Part shown: positions 43,201-54,019 of the stretch, piece by piece
Layout: every line of letters begins with the position of its first letter
Position numbering within the stretch: the stretch's first letter is position 1
NCBI GenBank assembly: GCA_905221605.1
Contig: CAJNDS010000680.1
Location: 499,204 to 563,203, forward strand
Direction: 5' to 3'
DNA: 64,000 nt
From: Symbiodinium natans
Lineage: Eukaryota > Sar > Dinophyceae > Suessiales > Symbiodiniaceae
Translations under genes and position numbers: made by a program
Notes under the pieces: model-generated
The model's input: only the letters and a program-made list of their open reading frames with translations
Told to the model about the DNA's origin: nothing
The model's database searches: none

Positions 43201-43834
43201 GTGTGTGTGTGTGTGCGCGTCAAGAGTACAAACACTGAAGCGGGTGGGTCATGTCCGCAAGATGAACATACACTGCGATGGACGTGCTGCTCCGACCTCA
43301 GGGCCGTTGTAACCCTTCTTCGCAAGCCGCACGGCAGTGTAGACGTCCTCCTTTGACAATCCACAGGATGACGCTAGGGCTCCTCTTAATGCTGCGCATG
43401 GTGCCCCCGAGCTCATCAACTTGCCAGCAAAGGCGCATCGCGAAAGAGCAGAGGAGGCTTTCCGTCGTCTTGGATACCGACCTCACAATCTGGAAACCCC
43501 CACACAACGAGTAGGACACATGAGCCAAGAAATCGAATAAGCCGAGTACAACCCGAACCACCAAACCCAGTTGTCTTGAGCATCAACATTGGATGGGTTT
43601 GGTGAACTTGTGCGTGACTGTTCCAGCCCGGGAAAACCAAGCCAGAAAGCATTAACCGCACAGGAGTCATGTTTTCACGACTGCACGGTCAACATCGACA
43701 TCAAGCTGTAGCATGAGAGAAGACCAAAGGTCATTGCCCAAGGAACTGATACCCGAGGTTATCAATATCACGATCATGCAGGGCACGTTGAGCACTCCGT
43801 CCACATCCACAAAGATGATTGTGTCCACAGTTGC
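40282..43834 (-). CDS. HAD-superfamily phosphatase-like protein, dinoflagellate-expanded type
   Basis: HAD motif I is exact: exon 43787-43834 reads ATVDTIIFVDVDGVLN, giving the nucleophile Asp in DxDGV. Next, 43425-43481 (VGIQDDGKPPLLFRDAPLL), a frame at about 43297-43420 (CGLSKEDVYTAVRLAKKG, YNGPE), 43095-43179 (AGCVEKLSALAEHQAGFK, EDELTKFVVS), a frame near 42820-43000 with IVLHSSW, 42667-42717 (LTDLLVQRLAKVIVSVA), 41735-41782 (EKTAADRLETVGDYLA), 40960-40983 (DFFITPLD) and about 40282-40337 (VGTGFTQQLFEEARFMG). This order (FVDVDGVLN...TAADRLE...DFFITPLDG...VGTG) matches a HAD type I know from Symbiodinium, related to RNA-repair HAD (HAD_SAK) families. Substrate unknown. Between exon 2 and the YTAVRL frame no normal intron fits (see findings). 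Start Met and stop are not fixed. Confidence 0.7.
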
Positions 43835-44284
43835 CTGTCGCATGGCAAGTGTCAGATATGCCATGCTGCAACGCCACCGTGCAGCCCAAGCTGCAATCTA
43901 CAACATGACTGCAAAGGCGGACCCTAGTGATCGGTGATGTGGGCGCCGGCGCCATAAATTGCCAGCCTCTGCGAACCCAGCTGCGACGTTTCACGCAAGC
44001 AACTTGAGAGGCAGGAAGTGTTGCTACAATGCGAGGGTTCTGTAGGTCTGGCTTTCTCTCCCTCTCTGCCGTGCCCTCTGTCGACCTCCCTCCAAGGGGG
44101 CGGCCGAACTTCCAGTGCAAGCACTGAGTAAAAGGTGTTGGATTCAAATGATAAAAAAAATGCTGCGGACGGGAAGATGGATCACATGGGCTGTGCAAAT
44201 CCTCAACTCATGTCTCGTCGTGACGCTCATCCAGAAGGCACCAAAGGTACAGCGGTGTCACATGACAGCAAGATTGCTGGTGAA

Positions 44285-44444
44285 GGCCCCGGCCACGGGT
44301 GCTGCAGGGATCCTCAGCTCGGGTTGTTTGCGGCGCTGACGCATGGCACACCCCAAGCTGCAGTTCGCGCAAGACTTCTGCCACATCATCTTGGCGAACA
44401 GCGTCTTGAAGGCCCACTCCGACTTCTGGTATTCTTCAGGACCC
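44285..44444 (-). CDS. Unidentified exon
   Basis: After an AAAG acceptor the minus strand reads PEEYQKSEWAFKTLFAKM, MWQKSCANCSLGCAMRQ and RRKQPELRIPAAP. The CANCSLGC cysteines could bind metal. It lies 3' of CSD module C and 5' of the HAD gene on the same strand, so it may be the last exon set of the triple-CSD gene. No family recognised. Confidence 0.35.
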
Positions 44445-44944
44445 CTTTCACACCTCCCCAGCTGAGGCGAGGACGCACGAGGGGGAGGGAGCCTGCTGAG
44501 GCAGAAAGTGCTCCAAATCGGCTCCAGACATCAAGGTTTTTTTTGCGTTGCAAGAGGGTCAGAAGCCTTTCCTCAAACACCATACAAAAGCGAAGAACGA
44601 ATGATGGCGCTCAGCTTCTGGAGCGCCGTTTCCGTGCGTGTGAATGCTTCGTGCCTCTCAGGCCAGCCCTTTTGCAGCGTCGTACAGCCGCACTCTACAA
44701 CGCCGTTTGCATCCCGTCTAGTGCACACCCAAAAACAGCTAGCTTTGTAGCCGGGCCGAGCAGACTCCACGAAGTACCAAGCGACACTGCATTAGCATGC
44801 CATGAGCACATGAGCTTCAGAAAAGCAATAAATTCAAAGCCCAAGAAATAAGGAATCCATCTAGTATCATGGCCCCCCTGCTGACGAGACAACACCCATC
44901 CAGCAGTCGCATTAAAACGCTTCATACGGGCCACTTCCACTGAG

Positions 44945-47900
44945 TCTCGCACAGCTGGACGTTCCGGGCCCGGGGTTTTCCCTCCTCGGCAAGAAAAGCG
45001 CGCAGTGCAAACCTACCCAACTCAGGGGGAGAGCTTTGAGACCGCGAAACCCGGTCCTCACTGGTGGTCGGCTCAAAGGAAATCTCCAGGCCCTCCAGCG
45101 GCTGCCTCGAATCCAAAAGGTCCTTCCGGCAAAAAATGATGCCACAATATGCTCTGTTATAACGAGATGGAGAAAGGGGACATCTTGCTATGAGTCCTTC
45201 GGCAAGGCGCTGGGCAGGAAAAAGACATCCGGGCCCATCGGCACTTCGATGAAGCCATAGCCCTTAACAACAGGACGTCCGCGACACATGCAAAAAGGTT
45301 CTACTCGTACTAGTTGGTTTCCATAAACGACGCGAAGGGGGGGGGGGTACATGAGGCCATGATTCGGAAACCAACTGATTGGACTTGCTACGCACGCTAT
45401 GATTCAGAAACCAGCGGGGCAGGGAAGGCCCCTTCACGCATCGCCCCCACCCACCTCATGCAGAAACGGCTACACAATCAGAGAACACCTTAACGAAAAG
45501 ATGGAACAACAAAAATTGCAAAACGACGACCTTTAATGCCAGCAGTACCCTGTCATTACGACCTGACAGCCAAGAACAGGCTCTCCCGAACAAATTCACT
45601 ACAGCATGCAGATGTAAGAGAAGCAAAGTGCTAGGGAAAGAAGATTTGATAAGTCATTGAGAGTTTCGGGCTTTTGTGATTTAAGCTTCCGGGCTTAAGG
45701 TTTTCATATCTTTGGGTTGCGGGCGCATGTTTCGTGCAGTTTGTGAACCGGTGATTCTCAAGGTTCCGAAGCAGGGACTCCCGTGTCTTCGGAATCTTGG
45801 GGAGCAGTCTCCCGCGTACCAGCCCTCGTGGCCTTGGACGGGTAGAAATGTCGGATTCGGCCTTGCTGTCGAAAGCCTCCTGACTCGGATTCCCAGCTAT
45901 CGACTTTTTGCAAAAAGAAGCAACAAACTATATCCATATATAGATATTTACTTGCTATATCTATCTAATTTAGAACAATGTATAACAACAAACTCACACG
46001 GTTGGCGGCACCAAAATCTGCGGCCACATGGAGCTCTTGGAGAGCGTCTCCTGGGTGTCCAGAGCGCTGGACGAGGTGCACCGGGGCGGGTGGCGGCGGC
46101 TCCCGGAGGAAGGAGATGCGCTCCGCCCGGATCTTGCCATCTGGCATGACCCGAACCTGATACATCACACTTCCTCTACTTCCTCTACTATTCTACAGTT
46201 CTACAGCATATACGAGAGTCCTTCTGGCAGTACATCTCATTGCACAGAGAGCTCATGCAGAAGCTCGCCCTGCTCAGGCCCCACCTCGAACTCGACCCTC
46301 CTATCGACGACCTGAGACCACAAACGGACAGAGAGAGAGAGAGAGAGAGCGAGCGAGAGAGAGCGAGAGAAGAGAAAGAGAGAGAAAGAGAGAGAAAGAG
46401 AGAGAAAGAGAGACAGGGAGAGGGAGAGAGAGACACTCCGGAGGAGAAAATGCGTGTAAAGGCGGGGGACCTGCTCGCGCCGGGGTTCGCCCCCCGCAAG
46501 CTCTGGTGGCAGCTCACTCCTTTGGAGGGGAGCATGGCAACAAGCCGCCAAACAGCCGCCAACAACAGCCAACAGCATCAAAGTCAAGAGCAATCCCTGC
46601 AAGGGTGGCTTAACACCGATGTCTGCGGCGTGTTGTCTCCACAATTGTCTGGTTTGTTTCTGCTTCAGGCACGCAAACTGGCCTTCCTGCATGCAAGCAA
46701 GGCGACGGGCCGGCAATCGAGCATTGTGGCGGTTCTGGTTTGGTCTAACCTTCCAGTAGGCTTCCCCCCCTCCCTGATAGAGGCCAATGAGGTTTACAGG
46801 TGGCAAGAGGCATCTGCGCCATGTGAATAACAAGCTCGTGGTCTCGGTCGCCCATTCTTGATCTGTGGTTTCGGTGTTTGGAAACTGCCAGCGGCTCCAC
46901 CCAGCAACTGACCGCTTTTCACGTAGCTTGCTCGTGCGATGTGTTGATCTAGATCGTTCCTGGTGCTTTCCCCTAAGTCCCCGGAAGGCTACACTCAGCT
47001 TGAGGGGTCCCAAACGTCGGCTGCGCTTGCATCGAATACGCACAGCTGTGGGCGCCTGAGGTAAAAAGCGTCGTCATTCATGTCGTCCGGCTTGATGAAG
47101 CCGAATCCCTGGAAATCAATGCAGCGGAGGCACTACGGCACTTTGCACATATTTGCTTGCGCGTCTTGTGCTTGCGGGCACCTTCTTTGTGTCATACGAT
47201 CGGATCACTCCAACCTTGACAGCCGGCCTCAGACCCGCAGCTTTGCACAGGCAACTCTCTAGGCCAAGTACAAGGAGCAACTTCCGCCGTCTGTACTGGA
47301 CAGGCCAACCTATATTTTTCATGTATATGCATGTGTATATATATATATATGTATATGTATAGCTTTGTTGCATAAAATCAAAGAAACACACAGCTGGCCG
47401 ATTTCTTTCTGCCAGTCCAAGATGGAGTACATTGCTTGCCACATTCCGGAATCCTCCTCGTGCTCCGATGGCAAGGCTCCCAGGTGCTACAACATGCCAG
47501 AACGCATCATCTTCTGGGTGCAAAGACAATGGCGAGAGCTCCGGTGGAGGCGGTGGAGCCTCCATCGATCGCCCTGCGCAGATGTGCCACGATTCGCCCG
47601 GCCGAGCCATGCCGAGATGCGATCGGACGACCCCAAAAGTTCCAAAGCTAAAGTTGTCGAGCGACAGGCAATCAAAACTGGCATTTCTGAAAGGCTACAG
47701 GATTCCGACCAAATGTATCAACGCGGGGCCGCTGACCAAGGCGTCCCCAATTGTTGCCCTTCGCTGCCTTCACGTTCACGTCGTCTTGGGGGCGTTGGCA
47801 AGCGATTCTGGCCTAAGGGCCGGTCTTCCCCAAGGAGGCCGCAAAGAAAGCTGTCGAAACAGGGGGTGGGGGAGGCATGGGCTGAGACAAGCCTCCCTAA

Positions 47901-48560
47901 GCCTCCCGGCGCTGGGGCACAGGTGTGACAAATTCAGCTCGAGGTTTGCCCTCATTCTCCGTGAAAACAAAGGAGACCTTGCCGTCCCGAAAGAGAAGGA
48001 ACATGGATGGGACGTCAGTGTCTGCGGAGAGACAACGGGCACTCTGCAAGCGTGATGGGGAAACAGGCCAACACCTGTCGAGACGGCATCACAAGTGGCC
48101 TCCATGTCCTTCAGCTGCGCGAAATTTGACTCCTGGACCGGGCACAAGACACCCCAGGCGGAAACCCCGAAGTGCGCAAGTTGCACACTTCAGCTGTCAA
48201 GCTCCTGTAGCTCTGGTGGGAGCGCTTGCTTCGGGAAGAAAACGTCCTGGAACTGAGAACTCACATGGGTATGTCGTGCTAACATGCAGCATTTCAACAT
48301 ATCCGCAACGGGCATATATGTGTCGACACTGGCCGTGATGCACTTCTCGCACAATATAAGATGGACAGCCGATCTGCTCTCCTTTGCCGAAACGTTGGAC
48401 TGGATGAACCTTGCAGGCGACCCCGGGAAGTTACAAGGGTGGCGACTCGCATCTTCGCAGGCTATTGTATACGCAGTTGTGACGCACAGCCAGGCTCCAG
48501 GCCCATACTTCTTCAACGGGTACCAGTTCACGATTCGTCCATAAGCGGTCTGGCCGGGCA
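44945..48560 (-). CDS. Triple cold-shock-domain protein (modules A-B-C)
   Basis: Second array of CSD modules. Module A: about 48505-48555 (YGRIVNWYPLKKYG), 48197-48246 (DVFFPKQALPPELQELD), 47926-48002 (KVSFVFTENEGKPRAEFV). Module B: 47182 to about 47232 (VKVGVIRSYDTKK), 47070-47108 (GFGFIKPDDMNDD, RNP1), about 46480-46540 (RSELPPELAGGEPRREQ), about 46275-46315 (VVDRRVEFEVGPEQ), about 46100-46165 (VRVMPDGKIRAERISF). Module C: 45197-45262 (GYGFIEVPMGPDVFFLPSAL then PK), to 45122 (DLLDSRQPLEGLEISFE), and 45012 downward (FLAEEGKPRARNVQL). A linker exon at about 45735-45880 (RPRGLVRGRLLPKIPK) lies between B and C. Single-stranded RNA binding is expected from the KGYGFI and DVFF strands. Modules B and C parallel modules D and E of the gene at 17-20 kb. 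Ends are not fixed; module A may be a separate gene. Confidence 0.72.
46322..46436. repeat. (GA)n/(GAGAAA)n microsatellite
   Basis: About 110 bases of gagaga and gagaaagaga, inside the intron between two exons of CSD module B. Confidence 0.95.
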
Positions 48561-48997
48561 TCAGAATTCATCGACTCCATCGACTCAACTTTAAAACTGA
48601 CCGCAAGGCAGTGATCATGCGATTACCCCGGTTAACGTCTTCCGCACGGAACTTCTTTCAAGCCTTGACAAGGCCGTATGGTGCTAACTTGACCGGCTAA
48701 GGTCCCTTCCAGGAAAGAAAGGAGTTTAACATCATGGGTTAAAGGATCTGTTGCAGCTCTGGTCCCAGGATAGGCTTTGGGACGAGGCAAGAGGGGATCT
48801 TGCTTGGAAGCTGGATTGAATCTGTCTCGGTCTTCGGAGGGGTTTAGGGGTTCGCTGGGTTTCTTGGGGGGGTTTTCAGGGGTTTTACCCGCCCAAAACC
48901 TCGAAGGAACCAACGCCTCCCCCCTTGAAGCTCTTGGGCTTCGCCCTCGCTGCCGTTTCTGAGGTGGCCCCGGCCTGGGCTGCAAGAGGTTTTCCGT

Positions 48998-49070
48998 AAA
49001 CCCTGAACCCTAAACCCTAAACCCTAAACCTAAACCCTAAACCCTAAACCCTAAACCATAAACCCTATCT
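48998..49070 (-). repeat. Interstitial telomere repeat (CCCTAAA)n
   Basis: About ten units, mostly exact. Confidence 0.95.
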
Positions 49071-49611
49071 CGGGCTCCGGGATTCTTGGGCTTGCTTTGG
49101 GGTTGCAGGGCTTCAGCTTCAAACGACTTGGGATTTTTCGAAGGGCTGCTTCAAGGGCTTCAGGGCTTGAGGGCGAGCTTTCGACCTCTAAGGCAGGCAC
49201 TCCTCCTCACCTTCTCGCTTCATGGCCCCCTCGGAACATCGAGAATGGCAGGGAGTGCTCTGAATTCAGCATTTCCAGAGGTGCCTCAACCCTGAGACAC
49301 GGACTCAAATGTGCTTCGGCCGGGTGTTCATCGTGAACATGCGCATGAACTTACTGCTTCTGGGGGGGGATGGGGGGATGGGGGGATTTTGCCACATTCT
49401 GGCAGTCATCTTGGCTGAAGGCTACAGCAAAGTAGTATTCTCTGGGCTGCGCAGTGCTACAAGATCACGGTCGCATTGCGTGCATGATTTCACACGGCAG
49501 CTAGCTGGTCGAACGGATGAACCGTGCTTAGGAGCCTAAAGGCTTCACACATACACACATACACATCTTGTGGCTCCAGGAATGATATCGTTGGTTGGCA
49601 CCAGCAGCACG

Positions 49612-49690
49612 GACTGGAAACATGTGGAAACAGGTGGAAACATGTGGAAACATGTGGAAACGTGTGGAAACAAGTGGAAGCAAGTGGGAA
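49612..49690 (+). repeat. Decamer minisatellite (catgtggaaa)n
   Basis: Seven to eight copies of a 9-10 base unit (catgtggaaa, cgtgtggaaa, caagtggaa) in tandem. Confidence 0.9.
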
Positions 49691-50141
49691 AAATGAAACA
49701 CTGTGGGGAAAAACGAAGGGCCCCGCAAGTCATGAGCCCTAGAGTGACAGCAATGCCACGTCGTTAGCACACTCACGGAAATAGAGTTTGCCGGAGTTCA
49801 GAGGCGATGACGTCATCTTGTCATACTGGCCGCCCGCAATCGTGCAGTCCGCAGTTCTTATTTGTCTTCTTCGCTTTGCAAAAGCAGATCAGCTGCAGAA
49901 ACCTCCTGAAATGGAAATTCACGCAGTTTTGAGGAGCTGGCAAAGCGCCTCGGAAACGCACATCATGTGCAGAATCTACCGATGGCGGTGTGGGCTAGGT
50001 TTCACCGGGCACTAGCTGCGTGGGAAGAGCGGCAGCTGCACGAAGTCCAGTTCGCGAGCAGATTCTTTTTTCTGGTGCGAAACATGCGAAGAAACCAGGC
50101 TGCTGAAAGCGAAGGTGACACTTCGGCCCTATCCCAGAGAG

Positions 50142-50393
50142 TCATGAACATGTCCCTAGACTAGGACCCCAAGCTGCAAGATCCTCCAGCCCCAACGATT
50201 CTCGAAAATGAAGGTGGTCTTTGATGTTCCCTTTCCCTACGCCCATCAGCGCAAGGTCCGCCGTCTCAACCTGCAACTTCAAAAAACTGGCAAAAACAAA
50301 ACGGAATCTCTCCAGGTCCTCGGGTTCCAGGGCTCTGGGGAATTCGAGAAGGGTTGGAAGAAACTTCGGAGCCCTTGGCCAAGGAAGGCCCAT
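50142..50393 (-). CDS. Unidentified exon(s)
   Basis: A 83-codon minus-strand frame contains ALEPEDLERFRFVFASF and VETADLALMGVGKGNIKD, followed by HLHFRESLGLEDLAAWG. Part of it is probably coding, but an alternative frame (GKGTSKTTFIFENRWGW) is also open and I cannot choose between them. Confidence 0.25.
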   Translation of the reverse strand: MGLPWPRAPKFLPTLLEFPRALEPEDLERFRFVFASFLKLQVETADLALMGVGKGNIKDHLHFRESLGLEDLAAWGPSLGTCS

Positions 50394-50616
50394 GGGATTT
50401 AGGACGTCTTGGGTGCTTAGGGTTTCAAGTTTTGAGGTTTTTTTACGGTGGTGTTTCTTTTCTTTTTAAACTTTAGGCTTCAAAGGCATGGCAATGGTGC
50501 CTGAACTCGCTCGTGCTTGTCTTGGCAGCGTCAGGGATCTCGATGCCGTTGCCTCCAGGCACCTGGCGCCAAGGCAGGAGGAAGCAGGAGGAAGCGATGC
50601 TGGGTGCATTCAGCGC

Positions 50617-50711
50617 CCTAAACCCTAAACCCTAAACCCTAAACCCTAAACCCTAAACCCTAAACCCTAACCCTAACCCTAAACCCTAAACCCGAAACCC
50701 TAAACCCTACA
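50617..50711 (-). repeat. Interstitial telomere repeat (CCCTAAA)n
   Basis: About thirteen units including two short CCCTAA units. Confidence 0.95.
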
Positions 50712-51691
50712 AGGCCATCTCGTGCCTGCTCAACGGCACCAAGCTCCTTGAGTAGCTTTGCGGCCTTCTTTTTCTTCCTGCCGCGAGTCGACTTATGAAA
50801 TTCTGGGGTTGACTAGTCCACTGACAGTTTTTGGAAACCTCCGTTCTCCTGGCTCAAGCAGGCGTTGAGGCGTTTCGCTTTTGAGGTTATGCGAAAAACG
50901 GTTGATTAGTGTAACAAGGCCAAGGGATCGGAGGACTGCGCCTGGAATCCTGTATGACTCCTAACAAAGGGTACTTTCCTAACATCAGGCCCGACAGAGA
51001 CCCCATGGTTCCCCTACGATATAGGCTCACTTAAAGACTTAGACTGAAGCGCCTCAACCACCGCTGCCCAAACAAGCGTCACTTGTAACACTTGCGGCTA
51101 TCAACGTCCAGCACTACAGAAGTGACCCACGTTGCTCCCCATGTGCTGAGGGATTTCCAAGTGTTTTCATGGCCTTCGGATGACCTGCAATAAGTCGTTT
51201 GGTTGGGTTTCCGGCGGGTAACCTTGAAGAACAAAAGGTTAACCTTTTGAGCTGATATGGGGATTCTAGGACCCCAAAAAGTTAAGGGTTAGATGCTGTA
51301 CTAGGTGGGGTTTCTGGCGGGTATACTGTGGGGCTTTGTGTAAGGGTCGGGAGGCGAGTCTGCACCCCAAGAGAGATTGGGAATAACGACCACTAAGGCA
51401 AGCTCTGAAGAGCTGGGTGCCAAGTCGTCACTGTGGAGGCTAGTATCCGCACTCAGCTGCATCAAAGGAAGAAGACTGAAGTGTACCGGGTCCAACCTTT
51501 CAACCAGGTTGAACTCTGAAGCTGATGAACCCCCCCCCCCATGGCTCAGCACGCCTACGGCCCTACACACAGCAGCGGCGAAGAGGCTTTGGTCCTGTCC
51601 AGCGCCATCCTCAACGGCGTTGCGAACTGGTTGTCCGGCCCACTTTCAATGTTAATGTCTGCCTTTTCCAGAAACGATGAAGCTCAGGAAG

Positions 51692-51781
51692 GGGGTTTAG
51701 GGTTTAGGGTTTAGGGTTTAGGGTTTAGGGTTTAGGGTTTAGGGTTTAGGGTTTAGGGTTTAGGGTTTAGGGTTTAGGGGT
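51692..51781 (+). repeat. Interstitial telomere repeat (TTTAGGG)n, near perfect
   Basis: About twelve and a half exact TTTAGGG units, one of the cleanest blocks in the window. Confidence 0.97.
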
Positions 51782-51837
51782 CTTCACATGCACGCAAAGA
51801 GCTGCGTAGGAAAGAGGGCTCTTCACGTCTGGCCTTC

Positions 51838-53635
51838 AGCTCAAAGAGCTTCTGGATGATTCCAGGATTGTTCCTAGGCTTCCCGTGCATCGCTCAAAGG
51901 TCTCGCCTTGGAAAAGCCCGTGTACATGCTGTTGGTGACCGGATTCGCTCGGGGCCCGGAAATACGCCGATCAGGCGCCCCCATTCCCCCGCCCCCGTTC
52001 CCCCGCAGTAAGCAAGCGGTGCATCGGTCGGTGTATCGCTCTACGTCTGTGCGGACGTGCAGGGACTCAACGGGTGGTGCATCGGTGCAGCGCCGTTACG
52101 CCGATAGCTTCTGTTCTTCATGTCGACCAGATGTAGAAGGATGTACTCCAGCCGTGCTGAGGCCGAGAGTGGAGGATTAATAGATAGCCGCATATAGATT
52201 GCTAAGCGCAAAGGTGCCGCAACCGTCGTTTACTGTCGACAACTTGCTGCAAGCCGAAGGTTGCCGAAGTTCCAACAGGAACCACACTACCAACAACTAT
52301 CAAGAGTCTGCATGACACCCTCGTGCACGGCCGTGTTCCCGCCGATTGCCGGCCTCGGTCTATCAGGGTGCTGGTGGCCACGAACCGAAGCAATAACAAA
52401 TTGACACCACGACATGATATGGGTGCCAGAAGTCTTATGACAGGCTCGTGATCTGCCGCGACTAGGGTGTTGACATGTCCAGGTTCGCTTTGAACTGCAC
52501 CAGCGCCTGTATGCTGGAGAGCAGTGCCAACAGCAAGACCGTCTGCTCGGATGGCCTCCAATGACGACGGGCGGTCGCTAATCGCCTGAGTCTTTGGTAG
52601 CCGTGTACGGGAGTAGTTCAGAGAATTCTTGGGGGCCGCGGCAGCCACGTGCACGGGAGCCGCTCCGCTGCGGCTCTTCCTGTTGAGATCGGCACGGGCC
52701 TGCCAGATGCTCCAGAGGGCACAGACAACGATGAGACCCTCTTCAAGACAAAGTCACCTCAAGCAGCACTCGAATGTTGTCCCCCTGACCACAGCCACAA
52801 GCGTTGTGGAGCGCAGTGTAACCACCTGAGCCATAAGCGAAAAGAGCTCCATGTCGCATACTGCAAGGCACCCGCTTGAGCTGCCGACTTCTGTTCCTGG
52901 GCTTCAGTGCTTCAAGACGTTGAAAGCACATTCATTGGCTGCGGACCCATTGAACGCACAGAGGCACTCTGCAGCCAGAGGCTCGCGAGCTGTAGATCCG
53001 CCCCATGCTCCAGAAGAAGCTGCACAACCTGCAAATTATGTCCGATCCAAGCGTTCAACTGTTCGCGTTGTCAAGTTCACGACGCTTGAACGGATTATTT
53101 GGCTGTGTTGCAAGACAGCCGTGGGTGTTGCCAGGCCTCTTGCGCGTTCGAGGCTCCAGCTGCAAGGTAGAGAGCGTGAAAACCAGATGTGTCCTGCAAA
53201 GTCGCATCTCCCACGATACGTGGCACTCGTGGCGGCCAGGGCAAGCACCCTAAACCCTAAACCCCTAGACCCTAAACCCTAAACCCTAAACCCAGCAACA
53301 GGACTGCGACATCCTGGTAATTCACGTCCGCCTTTGCTTCCAGTAACCGAAGGGTCGCCTGCAGCGACGTGCGCAGTGCAACATGGAACTTCGATATCTC
53401 TGCAGGATCCACACGAAGAACACGTTTAGGGTTTAGGGTTTAGGGTTTAGGGTTCAGGGTTCAGGGTTTAGGGTTTAGGGTTTAGGGTTTAGGGTTTAGG
53501 GTTTAGGGTTTAAGGTTTAGGGTTTAGGGTTTAGGGTTTAGGGTTGAACACGGTAGAATCGGTCTGAAAGCCTCGGCATGGCCAGCTTCTGCAGCAGCGA
53601 GTAGGGGCGTCCGCTGAAGGGAGACCATTGAGAAC
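51838..53635 (-). CDS. Ankyrin-repeat protein, partial
   Basis: Successive minus-strand exons give ankyrin helix-turn-helix pieces. About 53575-53630: RTPLLAAAEAGHAEAF. 53314-53358: ATLRLLEAKADVNYQ. About 53135-53215: DATLQDTSGFHALYLAA. About 52975-53028: VVQLLLEHGADLQLAS. 52758-52825: GYTALHNACGCGQGDN then IRVLLE. About 52630-52699: RADLNRKSRSGAAPVHVAA. About 52465-52520: ALVQFKANLDMSTP. About 52285-52345: GNTAVHEGVMQTL. About 51845-51890: NNPGIIQKLFELKAR. The G-x-TALHxA and VxxLLExGAD consensus recurs at about 33-residue spacing across introns, with roughly one exon per half or whole repeat. Ankyrin repeats mediate protein-protein contacts; no catalytic domain is visible in the window. Start and stop were not placed. 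Telomere-like blocks occupy two of its introns. Confidence 0.72.
53249..53294 (-). repeat. Telomere-like block in ankyrin-gene intron
   Basis: Six CCCTAAA-type units with one CCCTAGA. Confidence 0.9.
53423..53549 (+). repeat. Interstitial telomere repeat (TTTAGGG)n
   Basis: About seventeen units with TTCAGGG and TTTAAGG variants. Confidence 0.95.
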
Positions 53636-53654
53636 GTCTCGTCCTGTGCTCTCT

Positions 53655-53776
53655 TTAGGGTTTAGGGCTTAGGGTTTAGGGTTTAGGGCTTAGGGTTTAG
53701 GGTTTAGGGTTTAGGGTTTAGGGTTGAGGGTTTTTTTTCTCCTCCTCCTCCTCCTCCTCCTCTTCTTCTTCTTCTA
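53655..53776 (+). repeat. Telomere repeat followed by poly-T and (TCC)n
   Basis: About eleven TTTAGGG units, then eight T, then tcctcctcc and ttcttcttc runs. The T/C-rich end resembles a long polypyrimidine tract. Confidence 0.93.
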
Positions 53777-54019
53777 CCCAGCGAAGAGCCCCCCCAGGGA
53801 AGGACCCCGGCACCCTCTCTCTCTCTCTATATCTCTCTCGCGGCTTGCCTTTCCCTGGGCAAACCTTTTCTTTCTTCAGAGGGCGTAGGGGGCGCGATGC
53901 TGTTTTGTCTTGGCATTGCTGACCTTCAGGTGTCGGCCAGTTCTCAAACCTTTAAACAATCTTGAACTCTGCACCTTTCTCGGTCACCTGCTTCTTTTCA
54001 CAGCGTCTTCAAACTGTCT

